From: Candidatus Equimonas faecalis
GTDB lineage: Bacteria > Bacteroidota > Bacteroidia > Bacteroidales > Bacteroidaceae
Direction of reading: 5' to 3'
DNA length: 64,000 nt
Assembly: GCA_018066245.1 (NCBI GenBank)
Contig: JAGHRT010000006.1
Coordinates: 1-64,000, forward strand
Positions 55,505 through 63,054 of the stretch are shown in pieces (position 1 is the first letter of the stretch; each line of letters begins with the position of its first letter). The notes under the pieces were generated by a model, which did not search any database, was not told the DNA's origin, and saw nothing but the letters and a program-made list of their open reading frames with translations. The translations under genes were made by a program, and so were the position numbers.

Positions 55505-56639
55505 GATAGTCTTTGTAGTTGTATTGGCGCAGGAGCTGGCGGGAGCCGTCCAGGCGCTCAAGGATGATGGAGGGATGGCGTATGCCGTTGAAGGTGGTGG
55601 TTTTCACGGTGGTGTAGTGCAGCATGTCCTCAAACACGATGTCTTCGCCCACTTGCAGGGGGTGGTCGAACGTCCAGTCGCCCATCCAGTCGCCGGAGAG
55701 GCAGCTGCATCCGCCGAGGCGGTAGCGGTGGGTACCGTGGGGGCTCTCCCCGCCCTGGCCGGGGCTGAGCGATTGGGCATGGCGCACGGCGGGCTGGTAG
55801 GGCATTTCGAGGCAGTCGGGCATGTGGCAGGTGAAACTGGCGTTGAGGATGGCGGTGCGGATGCCGTGGTTTTCCACAATATCTACGACCTGTGCCACCA
55901 ATTCGCCCGTCTGCCATGCGAAGGCGCTGCCGGGCTCCAGCAGGACGCGGAGGTGGGGGTGGCGCTGGCGGAAGTCGGTGAGCAGGCGTATGAGGTGGGG
56001 CACGTCGTAGTCGGATCGGGTTACGAGGTGGCCGCCGCCGAGGTTGAGCCATTGCAGGCGGTCGAGCCACGGGCCGAACTTGTCTTCTATGTGTCCGAGG
56101 GTGTGCTCCAGGGCGTAGCTGCTGCTTTCGCAGTGGCAGTGGCAGTGGAATCCGTCGATGCCGAGAAGGGCTTCGCAGGCTCCTGCGTCGCGGAGGGCGG
56201 CTGCCGTTACGCCGAAGCGTGAACCGGGGGCGCAGGGGTCGTAGAGGGCGGTGGCTATTTCGGAGTGTTCGGGATTGATGCGCAGCCCTATGCTGACGCC
56301 TGCCTCTCGGGCGGCGGGCGCGAAGCGCCTGAGCTGGCTGACTGAATTGAAGCTGACGTGCGACGACCAGCGCAGTATGTCGGCGAAGGTGTCGGCCTCG
56401 AAGGCGGGGCTGTAGGTGTGGGCCTTGCTGCCGAACTCCTCGTAGGCCATGCGTGCCTCGTCGGGGCTGCTGGCCGTGGCGGACGAAATGTATTCGCGGA
56501 AGATGGGGAAGGTACGCCAAAGGGCGTAAGCCTTGAAAGCCAGTATGAACTCCACGCCGGCGGCTTCGGCGATGTGGCGTATGAGGGAGAGGTTGCGGCG
56601 GAGCCGGGATTCGTGCAGAAGGTAGTAGGGTGCGCTCAT
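55488..56639 (-). CDS. nspC: Carboxynorspermidine decarboxylase
   Basis: A 383-residue PLP-dependent alanine-racemase-fold enzyme that decarboxylates carboxyspermidine/carboxynorspermidine, the last step of the alternative spermidine pathway common in Bacteroidetes. The PLP lysine lies in FILAFKAYALW (about residue 38). Other blocks are GLRINPEHSE, FHCHCHCESS, LNLGGGHLVT, EPGSAFAW and GCSCLSGDWMGDW. The first ATG after antisense-like sequence was used. It overlaps the upstream UPF0104 gene by 4 bases. The partner carboxyspermidine dehydrogenase is not in the window. Confidence 0.92.
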   Translation of the reverse strand: MSAPYYLLHESRLRRNLSLIRHIAEAAGVEFILAFKAYALWRTFPIFREYISSATASSPDEARMAYEEFGSKAHTYSPAFEADTFADILRWSSHVSFNSVSQLRRFAPAAREAGVSIGLRINPEHSEIATALYDPCAPGSRFGVTAAALRDAGACEALLGIDGFHCHCHCESSSYALEHTLGHIEDKFGPWLDRLQWLNLGGGHLVTRSDYDVPHLIRLLTDFRQRHPHLRVLLEPGSAFAWQTGELVAQVVDIVENHGIRTAILNASFTCHMPDCLEMPYQPAVRHAQSLSPGQGGESPHGTHRYRLGGCSCLSGDWMGDWTFDHPLQVGEDIVFEDMLHYTTVKTTTFNGIRHPSIILERLDGSRQLLRQYNYKDYHDRMD

Positions 56640-57640
56640 GCTGTCTTTTTCATAAGATTGGTGTTGGCTATCTTGACCACGCCCACGCCTACGGCCACCC
56701 AGAACAGTTCGCAGATGCGCGTACAGAAGCTTACGAAAATGCTGGTGCCCATGGCGCTGCCGTAGAGCACGCGCATGATGAGGACCAACCCGCCTTCGCG
56801 GGAACCGAGTTGAAGCGGCAGAAGATAGAGGATGTTGGCAATCAGGGATGAGAAGCCTGTGATGAGCAGGGCGTCGATGTAGGTTACGGGAGCCAAATTG
56901 AACATGGCGAGAATGAACCAGAACTCCATGACGTTGAGCAGGCGGCCTCCGTATTCGCAAAGGATGCTGAGGTAGAAGGCGCGGGGTTGCTTCTTGAGGT
57001 AGGCTACGTTCTCATCGGCCAGGCGGAAGGCATCTTCGTTTTTGGCGTAGAAGCGACGGCTCCAGGAGCGGAGGCCGGGGATGTGGAAGAAAATGCGGAA
57101 AAGGCGAGCCAGAAGGCCGTTGGTGTAGAACCAGTTGAAAACCACCACCACTGTGGCGAACAGAGCCATGTAGATGCCGAACAGTGTCCAGAGGAACGGG
57201 GTCATCTTGTCCGTGTAGGCCACGATGAACACAATCACGCAGGTGGTCCATTGGAGGAAGTGCCCGAGAATGTGCATGAGCGAGTAGAGCGTAACGCTGC
57301 TTATGGCACGGGGCATTCCGATGAAGCGCGACAGTTCCAGCACGCGGTAGGGCCCGCCTGCGAAACCGAAGGGCGTGATGAACGTATAGGCAAAGGCGGA
57401 CACCGTGAGCTTGTAGCTCCGGAAAAAAGGCAGGCGATGCTGCGGGCTTACGGTATCGACAATCACTTTGAAGGCGGTGGCGTTGAGCGCATACACCACG
57501 CCCCACACGGCGATGATGGCGATGATGCAATTGCGCGATTCTTTCCAACTGAGCCCTGCCGGAATATCGACGAGCCACACCATGATGGCCAAGGCGATGA
57601 TGCCGAAAGCCAGCAGGATGCTACGGAACGAGGATTTCAT
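56636..57640 (-). CDS. Flippase-like / UPF0104 membrane protein (LPG-synthase TM-like)
   Basis: A 334-residue protein with about 8 spans and a conserved FITPFGFAGGPYRVLELSRF block and LLPLQLGSREGGLVLIMRVL near the C-terminus, typical of the UPF0104 (AglD/MprF N-domain-like) family, several members of which move or modify lipid-linked substrates. It overlaps the IspD/TarI-like gene by 20 bases and nspC by 4. A role with the CDP-alcohol enzymes upstream is inference. Confidence 0.82.
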   Translation of the reverse strand: MKSSFRSILLAFGIIALAIMVWLVDIPAGLSWKESRNCIIAIIAVWGVVYALNATAFKVIVDTVSPQHRLPFFRSYKLTVSAFAYTFITPFGFAGGPYRVLELSRFIGMPRAISSVTLYSLMHILGHFLQWTTCVIVFIVAYTDKMTPFLWTLFGIYMALFATVVVVFNWFYTNGLLARLFRIFFHIPGLRSWSRRFYAKNEDAFRLADENVAYLKKQPRAFYLSILCEYGGRLLNVMEFWFILAMFNLAPVTYIDALLITGFSSLIANILYLLPLQLGSREGGLVLIMRVLYGSAMGTSIFVSFCTRICELFWVAVGVGVVKIANTNLMKKTA

Positions 57641-58325
57641 AGAGGTCGAGGTCGGAAGGGGTGGTGATTTTGAAATTGCGCAGGTCGCCTTTGGAAAGGT
57701 GGAGTTCGTAGCCCAGCTGGCTGGCCAGCGTGCAGGCGCTCTGTGCATCTACGATGCAGCGCTCCTGAGCTGTGGCCATCATTTGGCGAAGCGTGCTGAG
57801 CGTGAACGTGTGGGGTGTCTGGGCGCGGAAGATGCCTTCGCGGCGCGTGAAGCCTCTGACCGTGCTGCCGCCGTCGGGGGCGTGGAGAAGTGTCTCGTAG
57901 GTTTCGATGGCTGCTATGGCGTTGCCGCATTCGCGGGCCACGCGAAGGTTGTCGGCTATGATTTCTGCGGAAATGAGGGGGCGGACGGCATCGTGTATCA
58001 TAATAAGGGTGTCGCCGGGAAGGTCGGCCAGCGAGGCGATGCCGTTGCGCAGGGAATCGAAGCCCGTGGCTCCTGCCTGTGCCGTGCGGAGTTGCGGAAA
58101 GTGGGGGTGGCTATGGGTAAGGACGTAGTCGCGCCATTCGTCGCGGCACACCACTACGGCGTTTTCCACCTTCCCCGCGAAGGCTCGGATGGTATGATGA
58201 AGCACGCTTTCGCCTTTCACCTCAATATATTGCTTGGGGAGGTGGGCATCGAGCCGGAGGCCGTAGCCGCCGGCCAGTATGAGAGCTACTACGGAGGGAG
58301 CGGGCGCGGTTGCTTTAGGATTCAT
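57621..58325 (-). CDS. IspD/TarI family cytidylyltransferase
   Basis: A 234-residue enzyme that joins CTP to an alcohol phosphate. N-terminal LILAGGYGLRLDAHLPKQYI is the nucleotide-binding motif. AGATGFDSLRNGIASL and the metal-site segment IMIHDAVRPLISAEII follow, then the C-terminal IVDAQSACTLASQLGYELHL. It could be true IspD (MEP isoprenoid pathway) or a TarI-like ribitol- or other polyol-phosphate enzyme. The overlap with a CDP-alcohol transferase gene favours the latter, but sequence alone does not decide. It overlaps both neighbours. Confidence 0.75.
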   Translation of the reverse strand: MNPKATAPAPSVVALILAGGYGLRLDAHLPKQYIEVKGESVLHHTIRAFAGKVENAVVVCRDEWRDYVLTHSHPHFPQLRTAQAGATGFDSLRNGIASLADLPGDTLIMIHDAVRPLISAEIIADNLRVARECGNAIAAIETYETLLHAPDGGSTVRGFTRREGIFRAQTPHTFTLSTLRQMMATAQERCIVDAQSACTLASQLGYELHLSKGDLRNFKITTPSDLDLYEILVP

Positions 58326-59256
58326 AGTCGGAAATATGCTGGAGGAAGTAGGCGCAGAATTGCTCGTGGCTTTTTTTCATCTGCTTGCGCCACCATTCCA
58401 TCAGGGTACATTCTACGGCGGGGAAAAGCCAGGGTTGGCCGAGGAAGAGGGATAGGAAGAGCACGCCTACGCGGAAGTCGAATGTCAGCAGGTTGGTGGT
58501 GGGCATCAGCGGCAGGCTTTTTTCTCGGAAGTCGTTGCGCAGCGTCTCGGGCACGCCGTTGGGAAAGCGTGAGCGCAGGGTGGCGTAGAGCATCTGGAAG
58601 GTGGGTGTCTGCTGTTCCTGACCGAGGCAATAGTGGCGGTAGAAAAACAGATAGAGCTTTTCAAACCAGTCTTTCGACCGCCAGGCGAGGGCATTGTAGC
58701 GCTTCTCTATGTCGGCGCTGCCGTCGAGTTCGCTGCCCTGCCGTCCGAGTAGCATCCAGAGGTGTATGTTGCGGTAGTAGTCGCTGATGGCGCACTGCCG
58801 CGCATGGCAGTGGAAGCCGGCCCAGGCGCACAGCAACCAAATGCAGATGCCCCACGGCGTGTCGGTGAAGGGCAGGGGAGTGGTGGTCAGTCGCAGGCAA
58901 ATGAAGAAGTAGATGCTGAAAAACCACACGTCGCCGGCGAAACCGTCGAGTATGCGCCCGATGAGGGTGCGCTGGTCGGTCATTCGTGCCAACTGCCCGT
59001 CGGCGCAGTCGTACCAGTTTGCCCAGATGAGCAGGCACATGCCGATGATGTTCATGCCTAACCGTTCGGAAAGGAAAAACCAGCCGGCCGCCGCACCGAT
59101 GACAATGCTCATCAGTGTAACGGCTATGGGGTGGACGTGGAGAAAACGGAACAGCAGGGCCCACAGGTAGCCGGGAGTGCGCGTTACATAAAGCTCAAAA
59201 GCTCCTTCGGTGTCGGCTGATTTCAGCGTGGCTTTGACTTCTTCGATGAGTTTCAT
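58315..59256 (-). CDS. CDP-alcohol phosphatidyltransferase family protein
   Basis: A 313-residue membrane enzyme that transfers an alcohol phosphate or phosphatidyl group from a CDP-linked donor. The signature DCADGQLARMTDQRTLIG plus RILDGFAGD follows DxxDGxxAR-x8-GxxxD, but the last Asp is at spacing four rather than three (DGFAGD). Spans lie at about residues 40-85 and 110-165. The C-terminal 100 residues are a soluble extension. It probably uses the product of the overlapping cytidylyltransferase gene, giving a phospholipid or glycan headgroup of unknown nature. Confidence 0.82.
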   Translation of the reverse strand: MKLIEEVKATLKSADTEGAFELYVTRTPGYLWALLFRFLHVHPIAVTLMSIVIGAAAGWFFLSERLGMNIIGMCLLIWANWYDCADGQLARMTDQRTLIGRILDGFAGDVWFFSIYFFICLRLTTTPLPFTDTPWGICIWLLCAWAGFHCHARQCAISDYYRNIHLWMLLGRQGSELDGSADIEKRYNALAWRSKDWFEKLYLFFYRHYCLGQEQQTPTFQMLYATLRSRFPNGVPETLRNDFREKSLPLMPTTNLLTFDFRVGVLFLSLFLGQPWLFPAVECTLMEWWRKQMKKSHEQFCAYFLQHISDYES

Positions 59257-59268
59257 GCCAAGTGAAAC

Positions 59269-60360
59269 TTAGGCTTTGGGGCGCGGGTCGTGAATGGGCA
59301 GACGCTCGCGCTCGATGCGCCGCTCAGAGAATGGCAGGGGATTGGCGCTGGCCGTGTCGTGGGTCGTGCGGTGGCGCACTATGTCAATGGCGGCATAGAT
59401 GGCCTGACGCATGGAGTCGGCGGAAGCCTTGCCTTGTCCGGCAATGTCGAAGGCGGTGCCGTGGGCAGGGCTTGTGCGCACGATGGGCAAGCCGGCGGTG
59501 TAGTTCACGCCGCTTTCCATGCCGAGGGCTTTGAAGGGAGCCAATCCCTGGTCGTGGTACATGGCCAGCACGGCATCGAATTGGCGGTAGAAGCCTTCGC
59601 CGAAGAAGGCATCGGCGGCGTATGGCCCGAAGCAGGGGATGCTGTTCTTGCGCAGCTCCTCTATGCAGGGGGCTATTATCTCTGCTTCCTCGCTGCCGAT
59701 GTTGCCGTTTTCGCCACAGTGGGGATTGAGGGCCAGCACGGCTATGCGGGGGCTGCTGATGCAGAAATCTCTTACCAGTGTGGTATGCAGCAGGCGGATT
59801 TTCTTCTCCAGAAGTTCGGCGTCAATGGCGGCGGCAATGTCTTTCACGGGGAGATGGGTGGTGGCCAGGGCCACACGCATCTGCTCGTTGCAGAGAATCA
59901 TCAGGCCCTCGCTCTCGGTCATTTTCTCAAAGTACTCCGTGTGGCCGGCATAGGGGAAGCTGTCGCTATGGATGGCGGCCTTGCAGATGGGAGCGGTAAC
60001 CACCGCGTCGATTTTCCCCTGTTTCCAATCGTTGAAGGCGGCATTGAGCGCCGCCTGTGCCTGACGCCCTGCGGCTGCACTGCACTTGCCGTACTCCACG
60101 GTGCATTCCTCCACGCTGGTGTTGAGGAGGTTCAGCTGACCGTCGCGGGCCTCGGCAGCATCGCCCACCACCACGAAGTTGGGGGCGTTTTCCAAATCGG
60201 CCTCCAGCGGCTGGCGGTGATAGTGGGCCACTTTCTCGTTGCCATACACCACGGGCGTGCAGATTTCCAGCATTTCGGGGTGTGCAAAGGCTTTGATGAT
60301 GATTTCGTAGCCTATGCCGTTTGTATCGCCTTGTGTGATGCCAATGCGTATTCTACTCAT
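59269..60360 (-). CDS. pdxA: 4-hydroxythreonine-4-phosphate dehydrogenase
   Basis: A 363-residue cytosolic enzyme of pyridoxal phosphate synthesis (DXP-dependent route) that oxidises 4-phosphohydroxy-threonine. Motifs: GITQGDTNGIGYEIIIKAF, VVTAPICKAAIHSDSFPYAG HTEYF with metal-binding His, LNPHCGENGNIGSEE and MYHDQGLAPFKALG...RTSPAHGTAFDIAG. The start MSRIRIGITQGD was used. It lies 4 bases after rlmN. Nearby nspC uses PLP, but co-regulation is inference. Confidence 0.94.
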   Translation of the reverse strand: MSRIRIGITQGDTNGIGYEIIIKAFAHPEMLEICTPVVYGNEKVAHYHRQPLEADLENAPNFVVVGDAAEARDGQLNLLNTSVEECTVEYGKCSAAAGRQAQAALNAAFNDWKQGKIDAVVTAPICKAAIHSDSFPYAGHTEYFEKMTESEGLMILCNEQMRVALATTHLPVKDIAAAIDAELLEKKIRLLHTTLVRDFCISSPRIAVLALNPHCGENGNIGSEEAEIIAPCIEELRKNSIPCFGPYAADAFFGEGFYRQFDAVLAMYHDQGLAPFKALGMESGVNYTAGLPIVRTSPAHGTAFDIAGQGKASADSMRQAIYAAIDIVRHRTTHDTASANPLPFSERRIERERLPIHDPRPKA

Positions 60361-60364
60361 AGTT

Positions 60365-61465
60365 CTATTCTGTGTGTGATTTGTCGTTTTGTTGGGCGGC
60401 CTGTTCTTGTTTCTTTGTGGAGAGAAGTCCACATGCCGCGTAGATGTCCTGTCCCCGTGAGGCTCTGATGGTGGTGAAGAGGCCGTGCTGCGTGAGGTAG
60501 TCGCGCAACCCCGTCATTTTCTCCTCGGCGGCTTTGCGGAAAGGACTGTCGGGGATGTCGTGGAAGCGGATGAGGTTCACGCGGCAACTGAGGCCTTGCA
60601 GCAGGCGAATCAGGGCGTCGGCGTGTCGGCGGCTGTCGTTCAGCCCTCCGAACACGATGTACTCGAATGACAGGCGGCGCTGCCGGCTTTCGGGCGGTTC
60701 GGGATTGTCCTTGCGGAACACGGGGTAGTTTTCCAGCTGTTTCACCACATCGGCTATGCCCCAAGCCCGCTCGGCGGGCATGATGGCGGCTCGTTCTTCC
60801 GGGAAGGGATTGTGGAGGGAAATGGCCAGCGAACACGAACTTTCGCCGATGAAGCGTGCCAGGCCTTGGCTGATGCCTACGCTGCTCACCGTGATGCGGT
60901 GCGGGCTCCATGCCCATCCCCACGGGGCGGTGAGTACCGTCGTGGCACGGAGCACGGCGTCGAGGTTGTCCATAGGTTCACCTTGCCCCATGAACACGAT
61001 GTTTGTCAGGCTTTCACGTTCGGGCAGCGCAAGGATTTGGTTGAGGATGTCGCCTGCGCTGAGATTGGCCGTAAGGCCCTGCCGTCCTGTCATGCAGAAG
61101 TGGCAGCCCATCCGGCATCCCACCTGACAGCTGACGCACAGCGTGGCACGCTTGCCGTCGGGAATGTACACGGTTTCCACAAAGTGGCCGTCGCTGGTGG
61201 GGAACAGGTACTTGATTGTGCCGTCCACCGACTTTTGAGCGTCCTTCGGCGGCATTTGCCCTATGCGGTAGGTTGCGTCGAGGGTGCTGCGGGCGGCCTT
61301 CGAGAGGTTGGTCATTTCCTCGAAGGAGCTTGCGCCTTTATCATAGAGCCACTCGCACAACTGCTTGCCCACGAATCGTGGTAGGCCGTGTGCGAGTGCT
61401 ATCTCCTGTAATTCGGCTAAGGAAAGACCTAAGAGGGCCTGTCTCTGCGAAACGTCGGGTGTCAA
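60365..61465 (-). CDS. rlmN: 23S rRNA/tRNA adenine-C2 methyltransferase RlmN
   Basis: A 366-residue radical-SAM enzyme methylating A2503 of 23S rRNA and A37 of some tRNAs. The FeS motif is CRMGCHFC at about residues 121-128 in CVSCQVGCRMGCHFCMTG. GQGEPMDNLDAVL and the SxGI/RxNLIRFHDIP blocks are present, with the C-terminal Cys in RASRGQDIYAACGLL. The apparent start is TTG (61463-61465), as no suitable ATG is nearby. Confidence 0.94.
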   Translation of the reverse strand: MTPDVSQRQALLGLSLAELQEIALAHGLPRFVGKQLCEWLYDKGASSFEEMTNLSKAARSTLDATYRIGQMPPKDAQKSVDGTIKYLFPTSDGHFVETVYIPDGKRATLCVSCQVGCRMGCHFCMTGRQGLTANLSAGDILNQILALPERESLTNIVFMGQGEPMDNLDAVLRATTVLTAPWGWAWSPHRITVSSVGISQGLARFIGESSCSLAISLHNPFPEERAAIMPAERAWGIADVVKQLENYPVFRKDNPEPPESRQRRLSFEYIVFGGLNDSRRHADALIRLLQGLSCRVNLIRFHDIPDSPFRKAAEEKMTGLRDYLTQHGLFTTIRASRGQDIYAACGLLSTKKQEQAAQQNDKSHTE

Positions 61466-61487
61466 TGGCTCTTTGTCCTGATTGTGC

Positions 61488-62015
61488 TTATTTGCTGTAG
61501 AGGAGCCATGCGCCGTTGTAGGTGTTGCGCAGCTGGTCGCGGGTTTGCACGGCCTGTGCCTTGTCGTCGTAGCTGGCGGCCACCACGCGGTACCAGCCGG
61601 TTATGCCGTTGATGGTTTCGTTGGTCTTTACCACGGAGGGAGCCCAGCCCTGGTTGGTCAGGGTGGCGAACAGGTTTTCGGCATTGGCCTGAAGCGAGAA
61701 GCTGCCCACCACGATGCCGTAGGTTTTCACGGTTGCGCCTTTGGCTACGCTGTAGCCGCCCTGAATGGTGCGTACCTCGGCGTTGGCCACATTGGCGGGA
61801 GTGGTTGTCGTGGTTTGCACGGGAGTTGTGGTCGTTGTCGTAGCAGGCGCGGTGGTGGTCTGCTGAACGGTTACGGGCGTTGTTTCAACCATAGCGGCTT
61901 CCTGAGCTTTGGCTTTCTCGTATGCGGCACGATAGGCGCTCTCCTGTGAGGATTTGCAACTGGTGAATGAGAGGGCAGTGCCGAGGGCTACTGCGAGGAA
62001 TAGTACCTTTTTCAT
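61488..62015 (-). CDS. SPOR domain lipoprotein
   Basis: A 175-residue protein with lipobox-like signal MKKVLFLAVALGTALSFTSC. A Thr-rich low-complexity linker (PATTTTTTPVQTTTTTP, about residues 58-74) leads to a C-terminal SPOR domain (YGIVVGSFSLQANAENLFAT LTNQGW ... WYRVVAASYDDKAQAVQTRD) that binds denuded peptidoglycan. It is probably envelope-located at the division site. It starts the minus-strand run ending with the receptor gene. The promoter is at 62050-62081. Confidence 0.9.
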   Translation of the reverse strand: MKKVLFLAVALGTALSFTSCKSSQESAYRAAYEKAKAQEAAMVETTPVTVQQTTTAPATTTTTTPVQTTTTTPANVANAEVRTIQGGYSVAKGATVKTYGIVVGSFSLQANAENLFATLTNQGWAPSVVKTNETINGITGWYRVVAASYDDKAQAVQTRDQLRNTYNGAWLLYSK

Positions 62016-62049
62016 AATTTATGGAATGTTGGTTTATAGTTTTCGGCTG

Positions 62050-62081
62050 CAAATATACAAATAAATGTGCACATGAGCAAA
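62050..62081 (-). promoter_or_regulatory. Promoter of the SPOR-rlmN-pdxA run
   Basis: On the minus strand TTTG (62078-62081), 20-base spacer, TATATTTG (62050-62057), 35 bases before the SPOR gene start. Confidence 0.7.
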
Positions 62082-62099
62082 TTTATTCTCTTTTTTCAG

Positions 62100-62640
62100 C
62101 TCTCGCGCGTGCGTATTATATAAATATGGAGTATGGGGCACATGTTTTGGGAGAGTGAACAGCGAACAATGAACAATGAGAGAAGCCTGCCGTAGGTAGG
62201 CTATAAAGGTTCTTGCTCTGGCAAGCGTCCCTACGGGCCGAGCGGCCAGCCATGAGCGGAGCGTAATGGCTGGATTGGGTAGTACGCACGAAGCCTGCCG
62301 TAGGTAGGCGACATATATATGTGTGCGTAAATATAATATGGTGGGTGCGGGTCGTTGTATCATCCCTACGGGATGCCGTCTGACATTGATGTGTAACCAG
62401 GCATTGCGGGCTATGCCCTTATGCCTGGCTACCTTTGTGGCCTACCTACGGCAGGCCGTACCGCGATGGCACGGCTCGTCATCCTGCTGTGGGTGTGTTC
62501 CATTCCTGCGGCGGCGCTCCCTTCGGTCGCTCTCCTCTTATGGGCTTTGCCCCATTCTCTCCCCGCTGCAACTCCCTTTTTGTGCGTCGAATGCGTCGAA
62601 TGCGTCGCACGTGGAGGGTGCCACCTGAGTATGCAAGGGA
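62100..62640. repeat. Intergenic repeat block D (short-hairpin mosaic)
   Basis: No gene. It contains CGCGCGTGCGTA-ATATAAATATGG (62104), GCCTGCCGTAGGTAGGC twice in one orientation and the inverse at 62441, GTGTGCGTAAATATAATATGG then GGGTGCGGGTCGTTGTATCA as in block A, ATCCCTACGGGAT, GGGCTATGCCC and a 9-base array TGCGTCGAA (62580-62605) as at 41278. Confidence 0.65.
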
Positions 62641-62659
62641 TGCAGGCGGGCTTATAAAA

Positions 62660-62994
62660 TAATATTGGTGTCAGGGAAAAAAGAATGTAAACTTTCGTGT
62701 TCCTTGTAAATTCAGGCGATTTGAAAGGTTTCCATAGGAGGGGCTTACCTTGTTACCTCGGGAGGCTAAGCACCGAAGGTGCGATAGAATGGAGGATAGG
62801 GCGCGAGCCCTATCTCTTATGTTTGATTCTTTATGAGAGCACTGTAAGTGCGATATAATTACCACTTTACTTGAAATATGTCGCACTTACAGTGCTCCCA
62901 AAGGAAAGGATGTTGGAGTGAGGTAGGGCTCACGCCCTACCCTCCGTTATGTCGTCCTTGCAGGACTTTCAATCTCTCCCTGACACTAATAATA
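62660..62994. mobile_element. MITE-like element with terminal inverted repeats
   Basis: Terminal inverted repeats TAATATTGGTGTCAGGGA (left) and TCCCTGACACTAATAATA (right) share a perfect 10-base core GTGTCAGGGA. The interior of about 300 bases has no gene but holds a perfect 17-bp inverted repeat (GAGCACTGTAAGTGCGA at 62837 and TCGCACTTACAGTGCTC at 62881) and hairpins GATAGGGC-GCGA-GCCCTATC, GTAGGGC-TCAC-GCCCTAC, GTCCT-TGC-AGGAC and GCACC-GAA-GGTGC. No transposase is nearby and a target duplication could not be set with certainty. Confidence 0.55.
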
Positions 62995-62997
62995 AAG

Positions 62998-63034
62998 TAA
63001 CAGCAACTGCGGCACCTCACCGCAGTTGCTGTTA
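62998..63034 (-). terminator. Terminator of the PI-PLC-like gene
   Basis: TAACAGCAACTGCGG pairs perfectly with CCGCAGTTGCTGTTA (15 bp, 7-base loop). It is followed on the minus strand by CTTTATTATT, which runs into the right end of the MITE-like element. Confidence 0.8.
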
Positions 63035-63054
63035 TTAGGCGTATATTTCAAATA

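Noticed and set aside
59290-60468. 392-residue plus-strand open frame opposite pdxA
   Set aside because: Shadow of pdxA. The minus-strand frame carries all PdxA motifs.
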